Shown in pieces: positions 42,685 through 51,531 of a DNA stretch of 64,000 nt. The notes beneath the pieces are model-generated. The model was given only the letters and a program-made list of their open reading frames with translations. It had not been told where the DNA came from and made no database searches. Every line of letters begins with the position of its first letter. The first letter of the stretch is position 1. The stretch comes from Pseudonocardia sediminis (GTDB lineage: Bacteria > Actinomycetota > Actinomycetes > Mycobacteriales > Pseudonocardiaceae), in contig NZ_SHKL01000001.1 of NCBI RefSeq assembly GCF_004217185.1, positions 4,524,001 through 4,588,000 of the forward strand. The letters are read 5' to 3'. The position numbers and the translations under genes were made by a program.

Positions 42685-44577
42685 GTGGCTCTGGTCCGGG
42701 ACAGTGCGTCCGCCCTGCTGAAGAAGGCGGACGCCGGCGAGCTGCACGATCTGCTGGTGCAGCAGGCGCGGGTGCTCTTCGACGCCGGCGTCGGTGTCGG
42801 GGAGATCCGCTCGTGGCAGAACAGTCTCCCGGCGTTGCTGGGCGACCTGCGCGACGCCGGTCTGGACCACGTCGAGGTCCTCCTGGAGCACAAGCTGCCC
42901 TTCTCACCGAAGCGCGTCGACGTCATCCTCTGCGGGGTCCACCCGCGGACGCGGCGCGCGAGCTACGTCGTCGTCGAGCTCAAACAGTGGACGACGGTGA
43001 CCCAGCGGCCGGACGGGCTGATCGACGTCCCGCAGTACGGACGCCCGGTGCTGCACCCCGTCGAGCAGGTCCGCGGCTACTGCGACTACCTCGTCGACTT
43101 CGTCCCGTCCCTCTCGGTCGACTCGGCCGGCGTGTACGGGATCGCCTACCTGCACAACGCCGAGGCCGCGGGGTGGAAGCTCAGCCGCTACACCGTCGAC
43201 GAGCACGGGCAGCTGTTCGTCCGCGACCAGCGGGCCGAGCTGATCGACGAGCTCCGCCGCCTCCTGGATCCCGACCCGATGTCGGCGCCGGACAACCGCC
43301 GGGTCGCCGAGGACCTGCTCAACTCCGCGGTCCGGCCGTCGAGGCCGCTGCTCACCGTGGCCGCGGAGGAGATCAAGCAGCGGGAGCGGTTCGTCCTGCT
43401 CGACGAGCAGCGGATCGCCTACAAGCTCGTCGAACACGCCGTGGACCAGGCGGACCGGGCGAACACGAAGACGGCCGTCGTCGTGCTCGGCGGACCCGGG
43501 TCCGGCAAGAGCGTGCTGGCGCTGAGCTTGATCGGGAGCCTCTCCCGCCGCGGGAAGACGGTCATGCACGCGACGGGGTCGAGCTCGTTCACCCAGACCC
43601 TGCGCAAGGTCGTCGTCGGGTCCCGGTCGGCGCGGGCACAGAACCTGTTCGCCTACTTCAACAGCTTCATCGGCGAGCCCCCGAACTCGCTCGACGTCGT
43701 CGTCTGCGATGAGGCGCACCGCATCCGGGAGACGAGCGTCAACCGCTTCACCAAGGCCGACAAGCGAGCGAAGGCGAAGCGCCAGGTCCACGAGCTGATC
43801 GACATCGCGCGGACTCCGGTGTTCCTGCTCGACGAGCACCAGGTGGTGCGCCCCGGGGAGATGGGGACCGAGGCCGAGATCCGCCACGCCGCCGAGTCGG
43901 TCGGCTGTCACGTCGAGGTCGTGCGGCTGCACGGTCAGTACCGGTGCGGTGGCTCGGAGTTCTACGAGCAGTGGGTGTTACGGCTGCTCGGACTGGACCC
44001 GCGGCCGCCGATCCCCTGGTCCGAGCTCGTCGAGGGCCCGGACGAGACGTATCGCGTCGCCGCGCTGCCGAGCCCGACCGCGCTCGAGGGATGGCTCGCC
44101 GGGCAGAGCACGGGGACGTCGGACACCGCCCGGATCGCGGCCGGTTACTGCTGGCGATGGAGCGACCCCGTCGACGACGAGGGCACCCGCCGACTCGTCG
44201 ACGACATCGAGATCGGCGGCTGGCGACGGCCGTGGAACGCCAAGCCCGACAAGTCGGTACCCGGCGTGCCCGCCTCGCACTTCTGGGCCAGCGACGAGCG
44301 CGGATTCGGCCAGGTCGGCTGCATCTACACCGCGCAGGGCTTCGAGTACGACTGGTCCGGGGTGATCGTCGGCGAGGACTTCGTCCGCCGAGGGGGCGGG
44401 TGGGTCGCGAACCGGGAGCGGTCCTTCGACGGCCTGGTGAAGCGGGCGGCGGAGGACGAGTTCCCGGCTCTGGTGCGCAACACCTACAAGGTGCTCCTCA
44501 CCCGCGGGATGAAGGGGACGGCGATGTTCTCCACCGACCCGGAGACGCAGGAGTTCCTCGAGGAGATGTGTCGCTGA
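42685..44577 (+). CDS. PD-(D/E)XK-like nuclease fused to a DUF2075 (SF1-type) helicase/ATPase
   Basis: About 630 residues from GTG 42685 (GGGGG upstream; GTG 42664 is an alternative). The N-terminal part has a restriction-nuclease pattern: an Asp in KRVDVILCG near residue 78 and ELK in VVVELKQW near 98-100. The DUF2075 ATPase follows: Walker A GGPGSGKSVLALS near residue 270, Walker B VVVCDEAHR, then HGQYRCGG, YTAQGFEYDWSGVIVG and YKVLLTRGMKGT. A nuclease-helicase in one chain is typical of defence or repair proteins. It has no operon partner. Function is inferred, not known. Confidence 0.85.
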   Translation: MALVRDSASALLKKADAGELHDLLVQQARVLFDAGVGVGEIRSWQNSLPALLGDLRDAGLDHVEVLLEHKLPFSPKRVDVILCGVHPRTRRASYVVVELKQWTTVTQRPDGLIDVPQYGRPVLHPVEQVRGYCDYLVDFVPSLSVDSAGVYGIAYLHNAEAAGWKLSRYTVDEHGQLFVRDQRAELIDELRRLLDPDPMSAPDNRRVAEDLLNSAVRPSRPLLTVAAEEIKQRERFVLLDEQRIAYKLVEHAVDQADRANTKTAVVVLGGPGSGKSVLALSLIGSLSRRGKTVMHATGSSSFTQTLRKVVVGSRSARAQNLFAYFNSFIGEPPNSLDVVVCDEAHRIRETSVNRFTKADKRAKAKRQVHELIDIARTPVFLLDEHQVVRPGEMGTEAEIRHAAESVGCHVEVVRLHGQYRCGGSEFYEQWVLRLLGLDPRPPIPWSELVEGPDETYRVAALPSPTALEGWLAGQSTGTSDTARIAAGYCWRWSDPVDDEGTRRLVDDIEIGGWRRPWNAKPDKSVPGVPASHFWASDERGFGQVGCIYTAQGFEYDWSGVIVGEDFVRRGGGWVANRERSFDGLVKRAAEDEFPALVRNTYKVLLTRGMKGTAMFSTDPETQEFLEEMCR

Positions 44578-44704
44578 AGGACTCACGCCCGGACAGGCCC
44601 TGACCTTCGGGGGGACGACGTGTGATCGTGTGTGTGCGTCCGACGCACCCCGGAGCGTCGGCCCGCACCACCCACCCGGAACCGATCCTGGAGGTGCCGG
44701 CCGG

Positions 44705-45730
44705 ATGCGCGTCGCCGACCTGCCCACGCCCGCCCTGCTCGTCGACGTCGATGCGGTGGACGCGAACCTCGCCGACATGGCCGCGGCACTGCCCGGGCCG
44801 CGGATGCGCCCGCACGTCAAGGCGCACAAGACGACCGCGCTCGCCGCGCGCCAGGCCGACGTCGGGCATCCCGGGTTCACCTGCGCGACCGTGCGTGAGG
44901 TGGAGGGCATGGCCGCCGCCGGGCTGGGTGAGGACCTGCTGCTGGCCAACGAGGTGCTCGACACCCGGCGCCTCGGACGGCTCGTGCGCGACGGCTCCGC
45001 CCGGGTGACGGTGGCGATCGACTCCGAGCCCACGCTGCGCGCCGCCGTCGACGGCGGGGTGCGCGAGGTGCTCGTCGACGTCAACGTCGGTCTGCCGCGT
45101 TGCGGGATCGCACCGGAGCGGACCGGGTGGCTGGCCGACCGGGCGCGGGCCGCGGGGCTGACGGTGCGCGGTGTGATGGGCTACGAGGGCCACCTGATGA
45201 TGCTGCCCGACGTGGCGGAGCGGGCCCGGCTGACACGGGAGTGCATGGAGCGGCTACTGGCCGCGCACGCCGACGTCGGCGGGGACGTGGTCTCCGGCGG
45301 CGGCAGCGGGACGTGGGACATGAACACCTGGGTCACCGAGCTGCAGGCCGGCTCCTACGCCCTGATGGACACCGCCTACTCCGCAGCCGGGCTGCCGTTC
45401 CGGCAGGCGCTGACGGTGCTCGCGACCGTCGTCTCGGCCACCGACGCCACCGCGGACATGCCCGCCTTCGCCGTCGCCGACGTCGGCCTCAAGTCGCTCG
45501 GCATGGACCACGGGAACCCGACCGTCGTCGGCGGGCAGGTGTGGTTCTGCTCCGACGAGCACACGACGTTCGGCCCGGAGGTACCGGTCGCGGTCGGTGA
45601 CCGCGTCACCGTGCTGCCCGCGCACGTCGACCCGACCGTCGCGCTGCACGAGCGGATGCACCTTGTCCGCGGCACCGGCCCGGACGCCGAGGTGCTCGAC
45701 ACCTGGGCCGTGGACCTGCGCGGGTGGTGA
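44705..45730 (+). CDS. D-threonine aldolase-like PLP enzyme
   Basis: 341 residues from ATG 44705, with GGAGG 9 nt upstream. The N-terminal alanine-racemase-type barrel has the PLP lysine in RPHVKAHKTT near residue 42. The C-terminal domain has a His in SDEHTTF and HVD in LPAHVDPT, the His-x-Asp metal pair of bacterial D-threonine aldolases rather than the His-x-Cys of D-serine dehydratases. It would cleave D-beta-hydroxy amino acids. It stands alone between the nuclease-helicase and a convergent monooxygenase. Confidence 0.88.
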   Translation: MRVADLPTPALLVDVDAVDANLADMAAALPGPRMRPHVKAHKTTALAARQADVGHPGFTCATVREVEGMAAAGLGEDLLLANEVLDTRRLGRLVRDGSARVTVAIDSEPTLRAAVDGGVREVLVDVNVGLPRCGIAPERTGWLADRARAAGLTVRGVMGYEGHLMMLPDVAERARLTRECMERLLAAHADVGGDVVSGGGSGTWDMNTWVTELQAGSYALMDTAYSAAGLPFRQALTVLATVVSATDATADMPAFAVADVGLKSLGMDHGNPTVVGGQVWFCSDEHTTFGPEVPVAVGDRVTVLPAHVDPTVALHERMHLVRGTGPDAEVLDTWAVDLRGW

Positions 45731-45772
45731 GCCGGTGCGACGGCGGTGCCCCGCCGCCGCACCGACGAGGGG

Positions 45773-47416
45773 TCACGCCATCGACGCCGCCCCCGTCGTC
45801 GCCGTCTCGAAGCCCTCGTAGCCCTTCGCCGCGACGTCGTCGCACAGCCCGCGGTACACCCCGACCCCGCCCATGTACGGGTAGACGCTGCGCTGCTTGC
45901 CGGGGATGTTCGCGCCCATCCACCACGACTCGGCCTGCGGCAGCAGGGTCATGTTGCCGACCTCGGTGTGGTGGGAGACCCAGCCGTCCTCGGCCTCGGC
46001 GGTCGGCTCGATCCGGTCCAGCCCCCGCTCGGACATCCAGCGCAGGCAGTCGGTCACCCAGTCGACGTGCTGCTCGATCGAGACCGGCATGTTGCTCATG
46101 ACCGACGGGCTCTGCGGTCCGGTGAGCATGAACAGGTTCGGGAAGCCGCGCGTGGTCAGGCCCAGGTACGTGCTCGGGCCCTCGGCCCACTTGTCCTTCA
46201 GCCCGACGCCGTCGCGGCCGGTGATGCCCAGGCGGAACAGCGTGCCGGTCATGGCGTCGAAGCCGGTGGCGTAGACGATCGCGTCCACCTCGTACTCGGT
46301 GCCGTCCACCCGCACGCCGTTCTCGGTGATCCCCTCGATCGGCGTCTCGGCCACGCCGATCAGCGTGACGTTGTCCCGGTTGAACGTGTCGTAGTAGCCG
46401 TTCTCCAGGGGCGGCCGCTTGGTGAAGAACGGGTGGTTGCGCGGGCTGAGCTTCTCCGCGACCTCGGGGTCGCGCACCTTCTCCCGGATCTTGCCGCGCA
46501 GGAACTCCGCGGCCGTCTCGTTGGCGGCGCCGTCGAGCAGCAGGTCGTTGAACGTGGTGCCCAGCCGGAAGCCGCCCTTCGCCCAGGCCTCCTCGAAGAT
46601 CTCCTGCCGCTCCTCCTCGCTCACCGACAGCGCGGGGCGGTCGGCGATGTCGTAGGGGAAGCCGAAACCGGTCTGCCGGGTGCGCGCCCAGATGTCGGTG
46701 TAGTTCTCCTTGATCTCCTTGGCGTCGTCCTCGGTCATCGGCCGGTTGCCGCCGGAGATGTCGTAGTTCGGCGTCCGCTGCAGGACGTAGAGGTGCTCGG
46801 CCTGCTCGGCGATCTCCGGTACGGCCTGCACCGACGTCGCCCCGGTGCCGATCACCGCGACCCGCTTGCCGGTGAAGTCCACGCCCTCGTGCGGCCACCG
46901 CCCTGTGTGGTAGCTCTCGCCCCGGAACCCGTCGCGGCCGGGGAAGTCGGGCAGGTTCGTCGTCGACAGGCAGCCCACCGCCGTGATCAGGTGCCGCGCG
47001 CTCGTCCGGGTGCCGTCGTCGGTCTCGACGACCCAGCGGTTCCCGTCCTCGTCCCACGTCGCCGACGTGACGGTGGTGGAGAACCGGATGTCGCGCCGCA
47101 GGTCGTAGCGCTGCGCGACGTGCTGCAGATAGCTCAGGATCTCCGGCTGCCCGGCGAACCGCTCGCTCCAGGTCCACTCCTGCAGCAGCTCCTCCGAGAG
47201 CCGGTCGGAGAAGCTGTAGAAGTAGCTCTCCGAGTCGCAGCGCGCACCCGGATACCGGTTGTAGTACCAGGTGCCGCCGACGTCGTCCGCGGACTCGATC
47301 GCCTGCACGCGCATCCCGAGCGTGTCCCGGAGCCGGTGCAGCATGTAGAGGCCGGAGAAGCCGGCCCCCACGATCAGGGCGTCGAGGTCAGGGGCGTCGT
47401 TCCGTGTATCGGTCAT
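45773..47416 (-). CDS. Baeyer-Villiger-type flavin monooxygenase
   Basis: 547 residues. First FAD Rossmann motif VGAGFSGLYMLHRL near residue 16. The Baeyer-Villiger fingerprint is FRGESYHTGRW at residues 164-174, with the key His170. The NADPH Rossmann motif is VIGTGATSVQAVP, followed by ATGFDAMTGTL. All elements for NADPH- and FAD-dependent oxygen insertion into ketones, as in cyclohexanone monooxygenase, are present. It has a related copy at 55481-57145, where the fingerprint His is Ser. A 10-bp inverted repeat lies 70 nt upstream. Confidence 0.93.
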   Translation of the reverse strand: MTDTRNDAPDLDALIVGAGFSGLYMLHRLRDTLGMRVQAIESADDVGGTWYYNRYPGARCDSESYFYSFSDRLSEELLQEWTWSERFAGQPEILSYLQHVAQRYDLRRDIRFSTTVTSATWDEDGNRWVVETDDGTRTSARHLITAVGCLSTTNLPDFPGRDGFRGESYHTGRWPHEGVDFTGKRVAVIGTGATSVQAVPEIAEQAEHLYVLQRTPNYDISGGNRPMTEDDAKEIKENYTDIWARTRQTGFGFPYDIADRPALSVSEEERQEIFEEAWAKGGFRLGTTFNDLLLDGAANETAAEFLRGKIREKVRDPEVAEKLSPRNHPFFTKRPPLENGYYDTFNRDNVTLIGVAETPIEGITENGVRVDGTEYEVDAIVYATGFDAMTGTLFRLGITGRDGVGLKDKWAEGPSTYLGLTTRGFPNLFMLTGPQSPSVMSNMPVSIEQHVDWVTDCLRWMSERGLDRIEPTAEAEDGWVSHHTEVGNMTLLPQAESWWMGANIPGKQRSVYPYMGGVGVYRGLCDDVAAKGYEGFETATTGAASMA

Positions 47417-47486
47417 GGATGCGCTGACTCCGTCGTCGGGGCGTCACCCCGATGTGACGCCTGCCACCGAGTCTGCATGTGCCCTA

Positions 47487-47510
47487 CCGGTTCGGACAGC
47501 TCCGAACCGG
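47487..47510. promoter_or_regulatory. perfect 10-bp inverted repeat upstream of the monooxygenase
   Basis: CCGGTTCGGA-CAGC-TCCGAACCGG lies between the SRPBCC gene stop (47567) and the monooxygenase start (47416). Its left half plus spacer is TTCGGACAGC, also present at 16990. It may be an operator for the monooxygenase or a terminator for the preceding operon. Confidence 0.5.
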
Positions 47511-47566
47511 TGCCGCCCCGGCGCTCCCGGCACGCATGTGAGGGACCCCGGGGGGACTAACCCCGG

Positions 47567-48004
47567 TCAGCTCCCGAACTTCTCCCCCAATGCCGCGAGA
47601 CCCGCTCCGAACACCCCGTTCGCGAACAGGTCCACCAGCGATCCCTCGTCGGCGGCCTCGGCGTCGAAGTCGACCCACCACTCCCCGAACGTCTGCCCGG
47701 TCGCGGTGATCGGCGACAGGCGCACGGTGGAGATGTAGCGACGGACCGGGAACGGCGACTCGAGGATCTCGTAGGTCAGCGAGTGGAAGCGGTCGTCGAG
47801 GGCGAGCAGCTGCTCGACGACGACGCCCCCGTCGCCGAGGGTGAGGCGTCGCTGCGCACCGATCTCGAAACCGGTGGCGCCGCGGATCAGCTCGGATCCC
47901 TCGATCGCCGGGTGCCAGCGATCGAGCCCGCCGAAGTCGCGGATCGACGGCCACACCTGCTCGAGCGGGGCGGGGATGACGGCACTGGAGTACGGACGCG
48001 GCAT
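47567..48004 (-). CDS. SRPBCC-family protein
   Basis: 145 residues from ATG 48004 after AAGGAG. The START/Bet v1-like fold is indicated by the N-terminal strand SSAVIPAPLEQVWPSIRDFGGLDRWHP and later EILESPFPVRRYISTVRL and the C-terminal amphipathic helix. Such proteins bind hydrophobic ligands or act as cyclases. It is the last gene in a tight group with the PEP-hydrolase-like and Tm-1-like genes, 14 nt behind the former. Confidence 0.88.
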   Translation of the reverse strand: MPRPYSSAVIPAPLEQVWPSIRDFGGLDRWHPAIEGSELIRGATGFEIGAQRRLTLGDGGVVVEQLLALDDRFHSLTYEILESPFPVRRYISTVRLSPITATGQTFGEWWVDFDAEAADEGSLVDLFANGVFGAGLAALGEKFGS

Positions 48005-48018
48005 TGCGGGAGCTCCTT

Positions 48019-48918
48019 CTACGAGCCGGGCGGCGGGGTCTGGGACTGATCGATCGGGGACAGGCGGGCCTGGGACAGGCTGGTCTTGAACAGGCGGGTC
48101 TGCTCGGTGAGAGCCTTCTCGGTGGGCAGGCGCTCCATCGAGGACGCGCCGTAGAACCCGTGGCAGTGCTTCGCCTTCGACAGCACGTGCGCGGCGTCGT
48201 CGGGCATCGCGATCGGGCCGCCGTGGCAGAGCACGAGGACGTCGTCGCGCACGTCCAGCGCGGCCGCCGCCCACTCGTCGACGAGCGCGACGCAGTCGTC
48301 GAGGGTCTTCGACGTCTCCGCGCCGATCGAGCCACCGGTGGTCAGGCCCATGTGGCAGACGATGACGTCCGCGCCGGCCCCGGCCATCGCGCGGGCGTCG
48401 TCGGCGGAGAACACGTAGGGCGTGGTGAACAGGTCCTGGGCGCGGGCCGCGGCGACCAGGTCGACCTCCAGCGCGAAGCCCATCCCGGTCTCCTCCAGGT
48501 TCGCCCGGAACGTCCCGTCGAACAGGCCCACGGTGGGGAAGTTCTGGATGCCGGCGAAGCCGAGGTCGTCGAGCTGCCGCAGGAAACGGTCGGTGATCAT
48601 GAACGGGTCGGTGCCGTTCACGCCGGCCAGCACCGGCGTGCGCTCGACGACGGGCAGCACCTCCGACGCCATCTCGACGACGATCTCGTTCGCGTTGCCG
48701 TACGCCAGCAGCCCGGCCAGCGACCCCCGCCCGGCCATCCGGTAGCGGCCGGAGTTGTAGATGACGATGAGGTCGATCCCGCCGGCCTCCTCGCACTTGG
48801 CCGAGAGCCCGGTGCCGGCACCACCGCCGACGATCGGCTCACCGCGCCGAGCCATGTCGGTGAAACGTTCCACCAGTTCCGCGCGCCGGAACCTCACTGT
48901 GTCGAACTCACTGGGCAA
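48019..48918 (-). CDS. TIM-barrel PEP-hydrolase-family protein (Tm-1 C-terminal-domain homologue)
   Basis: 299 residues if TTG 48918 is used (GGGAGG close upstream); GTG 48896 is an alternative. PIVGGGAGTGLSAKCEEAGG, GGIDLIVIYNSGRYRM and LCHGGPIAMP are typical of the phosphoenolpyruvate-hydrolase-like TIM barrel that forms the second half of the plant Tm-1 protein. The first half (UPF0261/Tm-1 ATP-binding) is the overlapping gene directly upstream. The enzyme's reaction is not established; a role in processing a catabolic intermediate with its partner is an inference. Confidence 0.9.
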   Translation of the reverse strand: MPSEFDTVRFRRAELVERFTDMARRGEPIVGGGAGTGLSAKCEEAGGIDLIVIYNSGRYRMAGRGSLAGLLAYGNANEIVVEMASEVLPVVERTPVLAGVNGTDPFMITDRFLRQLDDLGFAGIQNFPTVGLFDGTFRANLEETGMGFALEVDLVAAARAQDLFTTPYVFSADDARAMAGAGADVIVCHMGLTTGGSIGAETSKTLDDCVALVDEWAAAALDVRDDVLVLCHGGPIAMPDDAAHVLSKAKHCHGFYGASSMERLPTEKALTEQTRLFKTSLSQARLSPIDQSQTPPPGS

Positions 48919-50101
48919 GCACCTCCCGCCACGCGGCGACGGCCGCGTCGGCGAACTCGGGGTCGTTGATGTTGTGCGGTACCCGCATGATCCGCTCAGG
49001 ACGCAGGACGTGCTGCTCGATCGCGGTGAACAGTGCCTCGTCGGCGTCGGGGTCCCAGAACGGCTGGTCCGGCGCGTCCAGCAGGGACACCCCGCCGGTG
49101 GGCAGCAGGAACATCAGCGGTCCGGTGCAGGCGTCGATCTTGCCGGCGACGAACCGGCCGATCTCCGCGTTCTCCTCCGGCGTCGTGCGCATGAGCGTGA
49201 CCTGGGCGTTGTGCTCGTAGAGAAGGCGGCCGGCGAAGCGCTCGGGCACCGAGTCCCGCGACCCGAAGTTGACCATGTCGAGCGCGCCGCAGGAGCCGAC
49301 GTAGGGCACCCGGGTCCGGGCGATCGCGTCGAGACGGTCCGGCCCCGCGGCCATGATCCCGCCGACGACGAGGTCCGCGATCTCGGTCGTGGTCAGGTCC
49401 AGCACGGAGGTGATGAGGCCGTCGTCGACGAGCTTCTCCATCGCCCGGCCGCCGGTGCCGGTGGCGTGGAAGACGAGCGGGTCGACGTCGTCGCCGAGGC
49501 GTTCGCGCACGGCGGTGACGCACGGGGTGGTGACGCCGAACATGGTCAGCCCGGCCGCGGGACGGTCGTCGGCCACAGGGACCGTTGCGGCGACGGCGCC
49601 GGCCAGCATGTGCGCGGCGTTGCCCAGGACGACCCGCGAGATCCGGTTCAGCCCGGCCACGTCGGTGACCGAGTAGAGCATCGCGATGTCCGACGCCCCG
49701 ACGTACGGAGCGGTGTCGCCCGAGGCCACCGTCGAGACCATCACCTTCGGCACACCGACCGGCAGGGCCTGCAGGGCAGGGGTGACGATCGCCGTCCCGC
49801 CGGAGCCGCCGAGCCCGATGACGCCGTCGAGGTCGTCGCGGGAGAGCAGGTACCGCTCCAGGGCGACGGCCATCGCCCCGACCCCGCTGCCCCGGTCACC
49901 GGTGAACACGGCGTCGGCGCCGTCCGGGTGGTGCGCCGCGACCTCCGCGGCCCGGACGTCGGCCCCGGTGCCGGCCGCGTCGCCGGCGGTCGAGACGTCC
50001 ACGCGGCGCACCGCCGCCCCGGCCGCCGCGATGAGATCGGCGACGTAGCCGAGCTCGTCGGACTTGGTGTCGTGCGTGCCGATCACGTACGCGGTGCCCA
50101 C
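48908..50101 (-). CDS. Tm-1-like ATP-binding protein (UPF0261)
   Basis: 397 residues from GTG 50101, placed where the family begins (AYVIGTHDTKSDELGYVADLI); the frame is open to ATG 50215. The motifs GLGGSGGTAIVTPALQALPVGVPKVMVST, SDIAMLYSVTDVAGLN and FHATGTGGRAMEKL span the family core. In tomato this domain is fused to the TIM barrel in Tm-1, which binds and blocks a tobamovirus replicase; bacterial members occur as a pair like this one. Its true metabolic role is unknown. It overlaps the next gene by up to 11 nt. Confidence 0.9.
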   Translation of the reverse strand: MGTAYVIGTHDTKSDELGYVADLIAAAGAAVRRVDVSTAGDAAGTGADVRAAEVAAHHPDGADAVFTGDRGSGVGAMAVALERYLLSRDDLDGVIGLGGSGGTAIVTPALQALPVGVPKVMVSTVASGDTAPYVGASDIAMLYSVTDVAGLNRISRVVLGNAAHMLAGAVAATVPVADDRPAAGLTMFGVTTPCVTAVRERLGDDVDPLVFHATGTGGRAMEKLVDDGLITSVLDLTTTEIADLVVGGIMAAGPDRLDAIARTRVPYVGSCGALDMVNFGSRDSVPERFAGRLLYEHNAQVTLMRTTPEENAEIGRFVAGKIDACTGPLMFLLPTGGVSLLDAPDQPFWDPDADEALFTAIEQHVLRPERIMRVPHNINDPEFADAAVAAWREVLAQ

Positions 50102-50229
50102 CAGGGCTTTGTAGCGCAGATCGCCGGGCGGGACGAGAGGGAGCAGGCACCGATCCGGGATCAGTCCGCTCCGGGCACCGCACTCACACGGAGCAGTGAC
50201 CTCTTTCATGATCACGTCGTTGAGTAGTC

Positions 50230-51405
50230 ATGCTGCGCCATCCGGACCACACCAGCGGCGTCGTCCTCCCCATGGACGCCCGATCCGGGGAGCACCATGC
50301 GCCGACGAACGGGGCGCCGACGAACGGGGCCGCGACGCGGGGCCCGGTGATGGTCGTCGGATGGTGGGCCGAGCCGGCCGCGTCCGCCCGCTTCTGGGGC
50401 GACGTCCTGCCCGCGGGCAGCGAGCTCGCCCACCACCTGGGACGGGTCGCCGCCCGCAGGACGCAGGAGCGCCCCACCCTCGACGGCGGCCTGACGTTCC
50501 GGCTCTCGCTGTCCGAGGCGTTCGGTGCCGAACAGCTGTTACACCTTGCCGACGGCTCGCCGCGACGCACCGACCCGCCCGGCCGCGGTGTGCTGGTCCC
50601 GCTGTCCGGGCTGCGCCAGACCTCGCCGGTGCCCGGCGCACCGCTCGGGCTGATGGCGCAGACGCTGCTCGTCGAGATCGCCACCACCGACGTCCAGAAC
50701 CGGGTGCTCACCGACCTGACGGCCGCGGTGCACGACCTCGCGCCGTCCGCCCCGACCCGTCTCGACGCCCGCCTGCGCGCCGCCGAGGAGACGCTGCGCA
50801 CCGCCCAGACCGCGCTGCTCACCAGCGGCGCGGTCCCCACCGACGTCGCGCTGGGCACCGCGTCGGCCAACCTGTCGGTGCTGCGTCACCAGACCGTCGC
50901 GCACCTCGCCGGGTGGGAGCGGGTGGTCGAGGGGCTCGACCCGTCCGGGGCGCACGGCACCGCCGTCCGCGAGGCGTTGGGCGAGGTCGGACGGCTGGGC
51001 TGGACCGGGTTCCCCGGCGCCGTGCACGCCGCCTACCAGGGGCTGGTGCTCGACGCCCGTCGGCTGCTGGTCGTCGCCGCCGAGCAGCACCTGCGGTCGC
51101 CGGAGCGGTCGTTGACGGCGCTGCGCCCGCTCGTCGAGGCGGACGTGGCCGCCCGTGTGGCGGACGTCGTGCGGCTGCGCAAGCTCCTCGCGCGGCTCTC
51201 GGTCGTCCCGCTGACCGTGCGCAAGCGCTCCGGCGCCATGCTGCCGAACCTGATCGCCGACCAGGCCGCCGACAACGCCCGCACCCAGGCCCTGTTCACC
51301 AGGATGGCGACGGCCCTGACCCCGGTCCCGGGCCAGGCCGCCTACGACGTGGAGATCCAGACCCGCGCCTCCGGCGACCTGCAGGTCCTCCGCCCGGCCC
51401 CCTGA
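50230..51405 (+). CDS. hypothetical helical protein
   Basis: 391 residues from ATG 50230; ATG 50272 would give a shorter form. It has no recognised family. A 15-bp tandem repeat encodes APTNGAPTNG near the N-terminus (50299-50328). Then come an alpha-helical core with MVVGWWAEPAASARFWGDVLPAGSEL, many Leu/Ala/Arg heptad-like stretches and a long C-terminal helical bundle. No membrane segment or signal peptide. It is divergent from the Tm-1-like operon and ends at a strong terminator. Confidence 0.75.
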   Translation: MLRHPDHTSGVVLPMDARSGEHHAPTNGAPTNGAATRGPVMVVGWWAEPAASARFWGDVLPAGSELAHHLGRVAARRTQERPTLDGGLTFRLSLSEAFGAEQLLHLADGSPRRTDPPGRGVLVPLSGLRQTSPVPGAPLGLMAQTLLVEIATTDVQNRVLTDLTAAVHDLAPSAPTRLDARLRAAEETLRTAQTALLTSGAVPTDVALGTASANLSVLRHQTVAHLAGWERVVEGLDPSGAHGTAVREALGEVGRLGWTGFPGAVHAAYQGLVLDARRLLVVAAEQHLRSPERSLTALRPLVEADVAARVADVVRLRKLLARLSVVPLTVRKRSGAMLPNLIADQAADNARTQALFTRMATALTPVPGQAAYDVEIQTRASGDLQVLRPAP

Positions 51406-51424
51406 CCCGCCGGGTCACGGCCCC

Positions 51425-51459
51425 GGACACGACCCCTGGACACGACCCCTGGACACGAC
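51425..51459. repeat. short tandem repeat before the terminator
   Basis: The 13-bp unit GGACACGACCCCT occurs at 51425-51437 and 51438-51450 with a partial third copy to 51459. It is non-coding and lies immediately before the terminator stem. It probably arose by slippage. Confidence 0.7.
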
Positions 51460-51499
51460 ACTGCCCGGCTCCCACCGGTGGCGGGGCCGGGCAGTGTCG
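51456..51499. terminator. bidirectional hairpin terminator
   Basis: 14-bp perfect arms (CGACACTGCCCGGC/GCCGGGCAGTGTCG) around a 16-nt loop lie between the convergent hypothetical gene (plus) and the DoxX gene (minus). It should end both transcripts. Confidence 0.8.
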
Positions 51500-51531
51500 A
51501 ACCGTGCTGTGTCAGAGGGTGCGGTGTCGGC

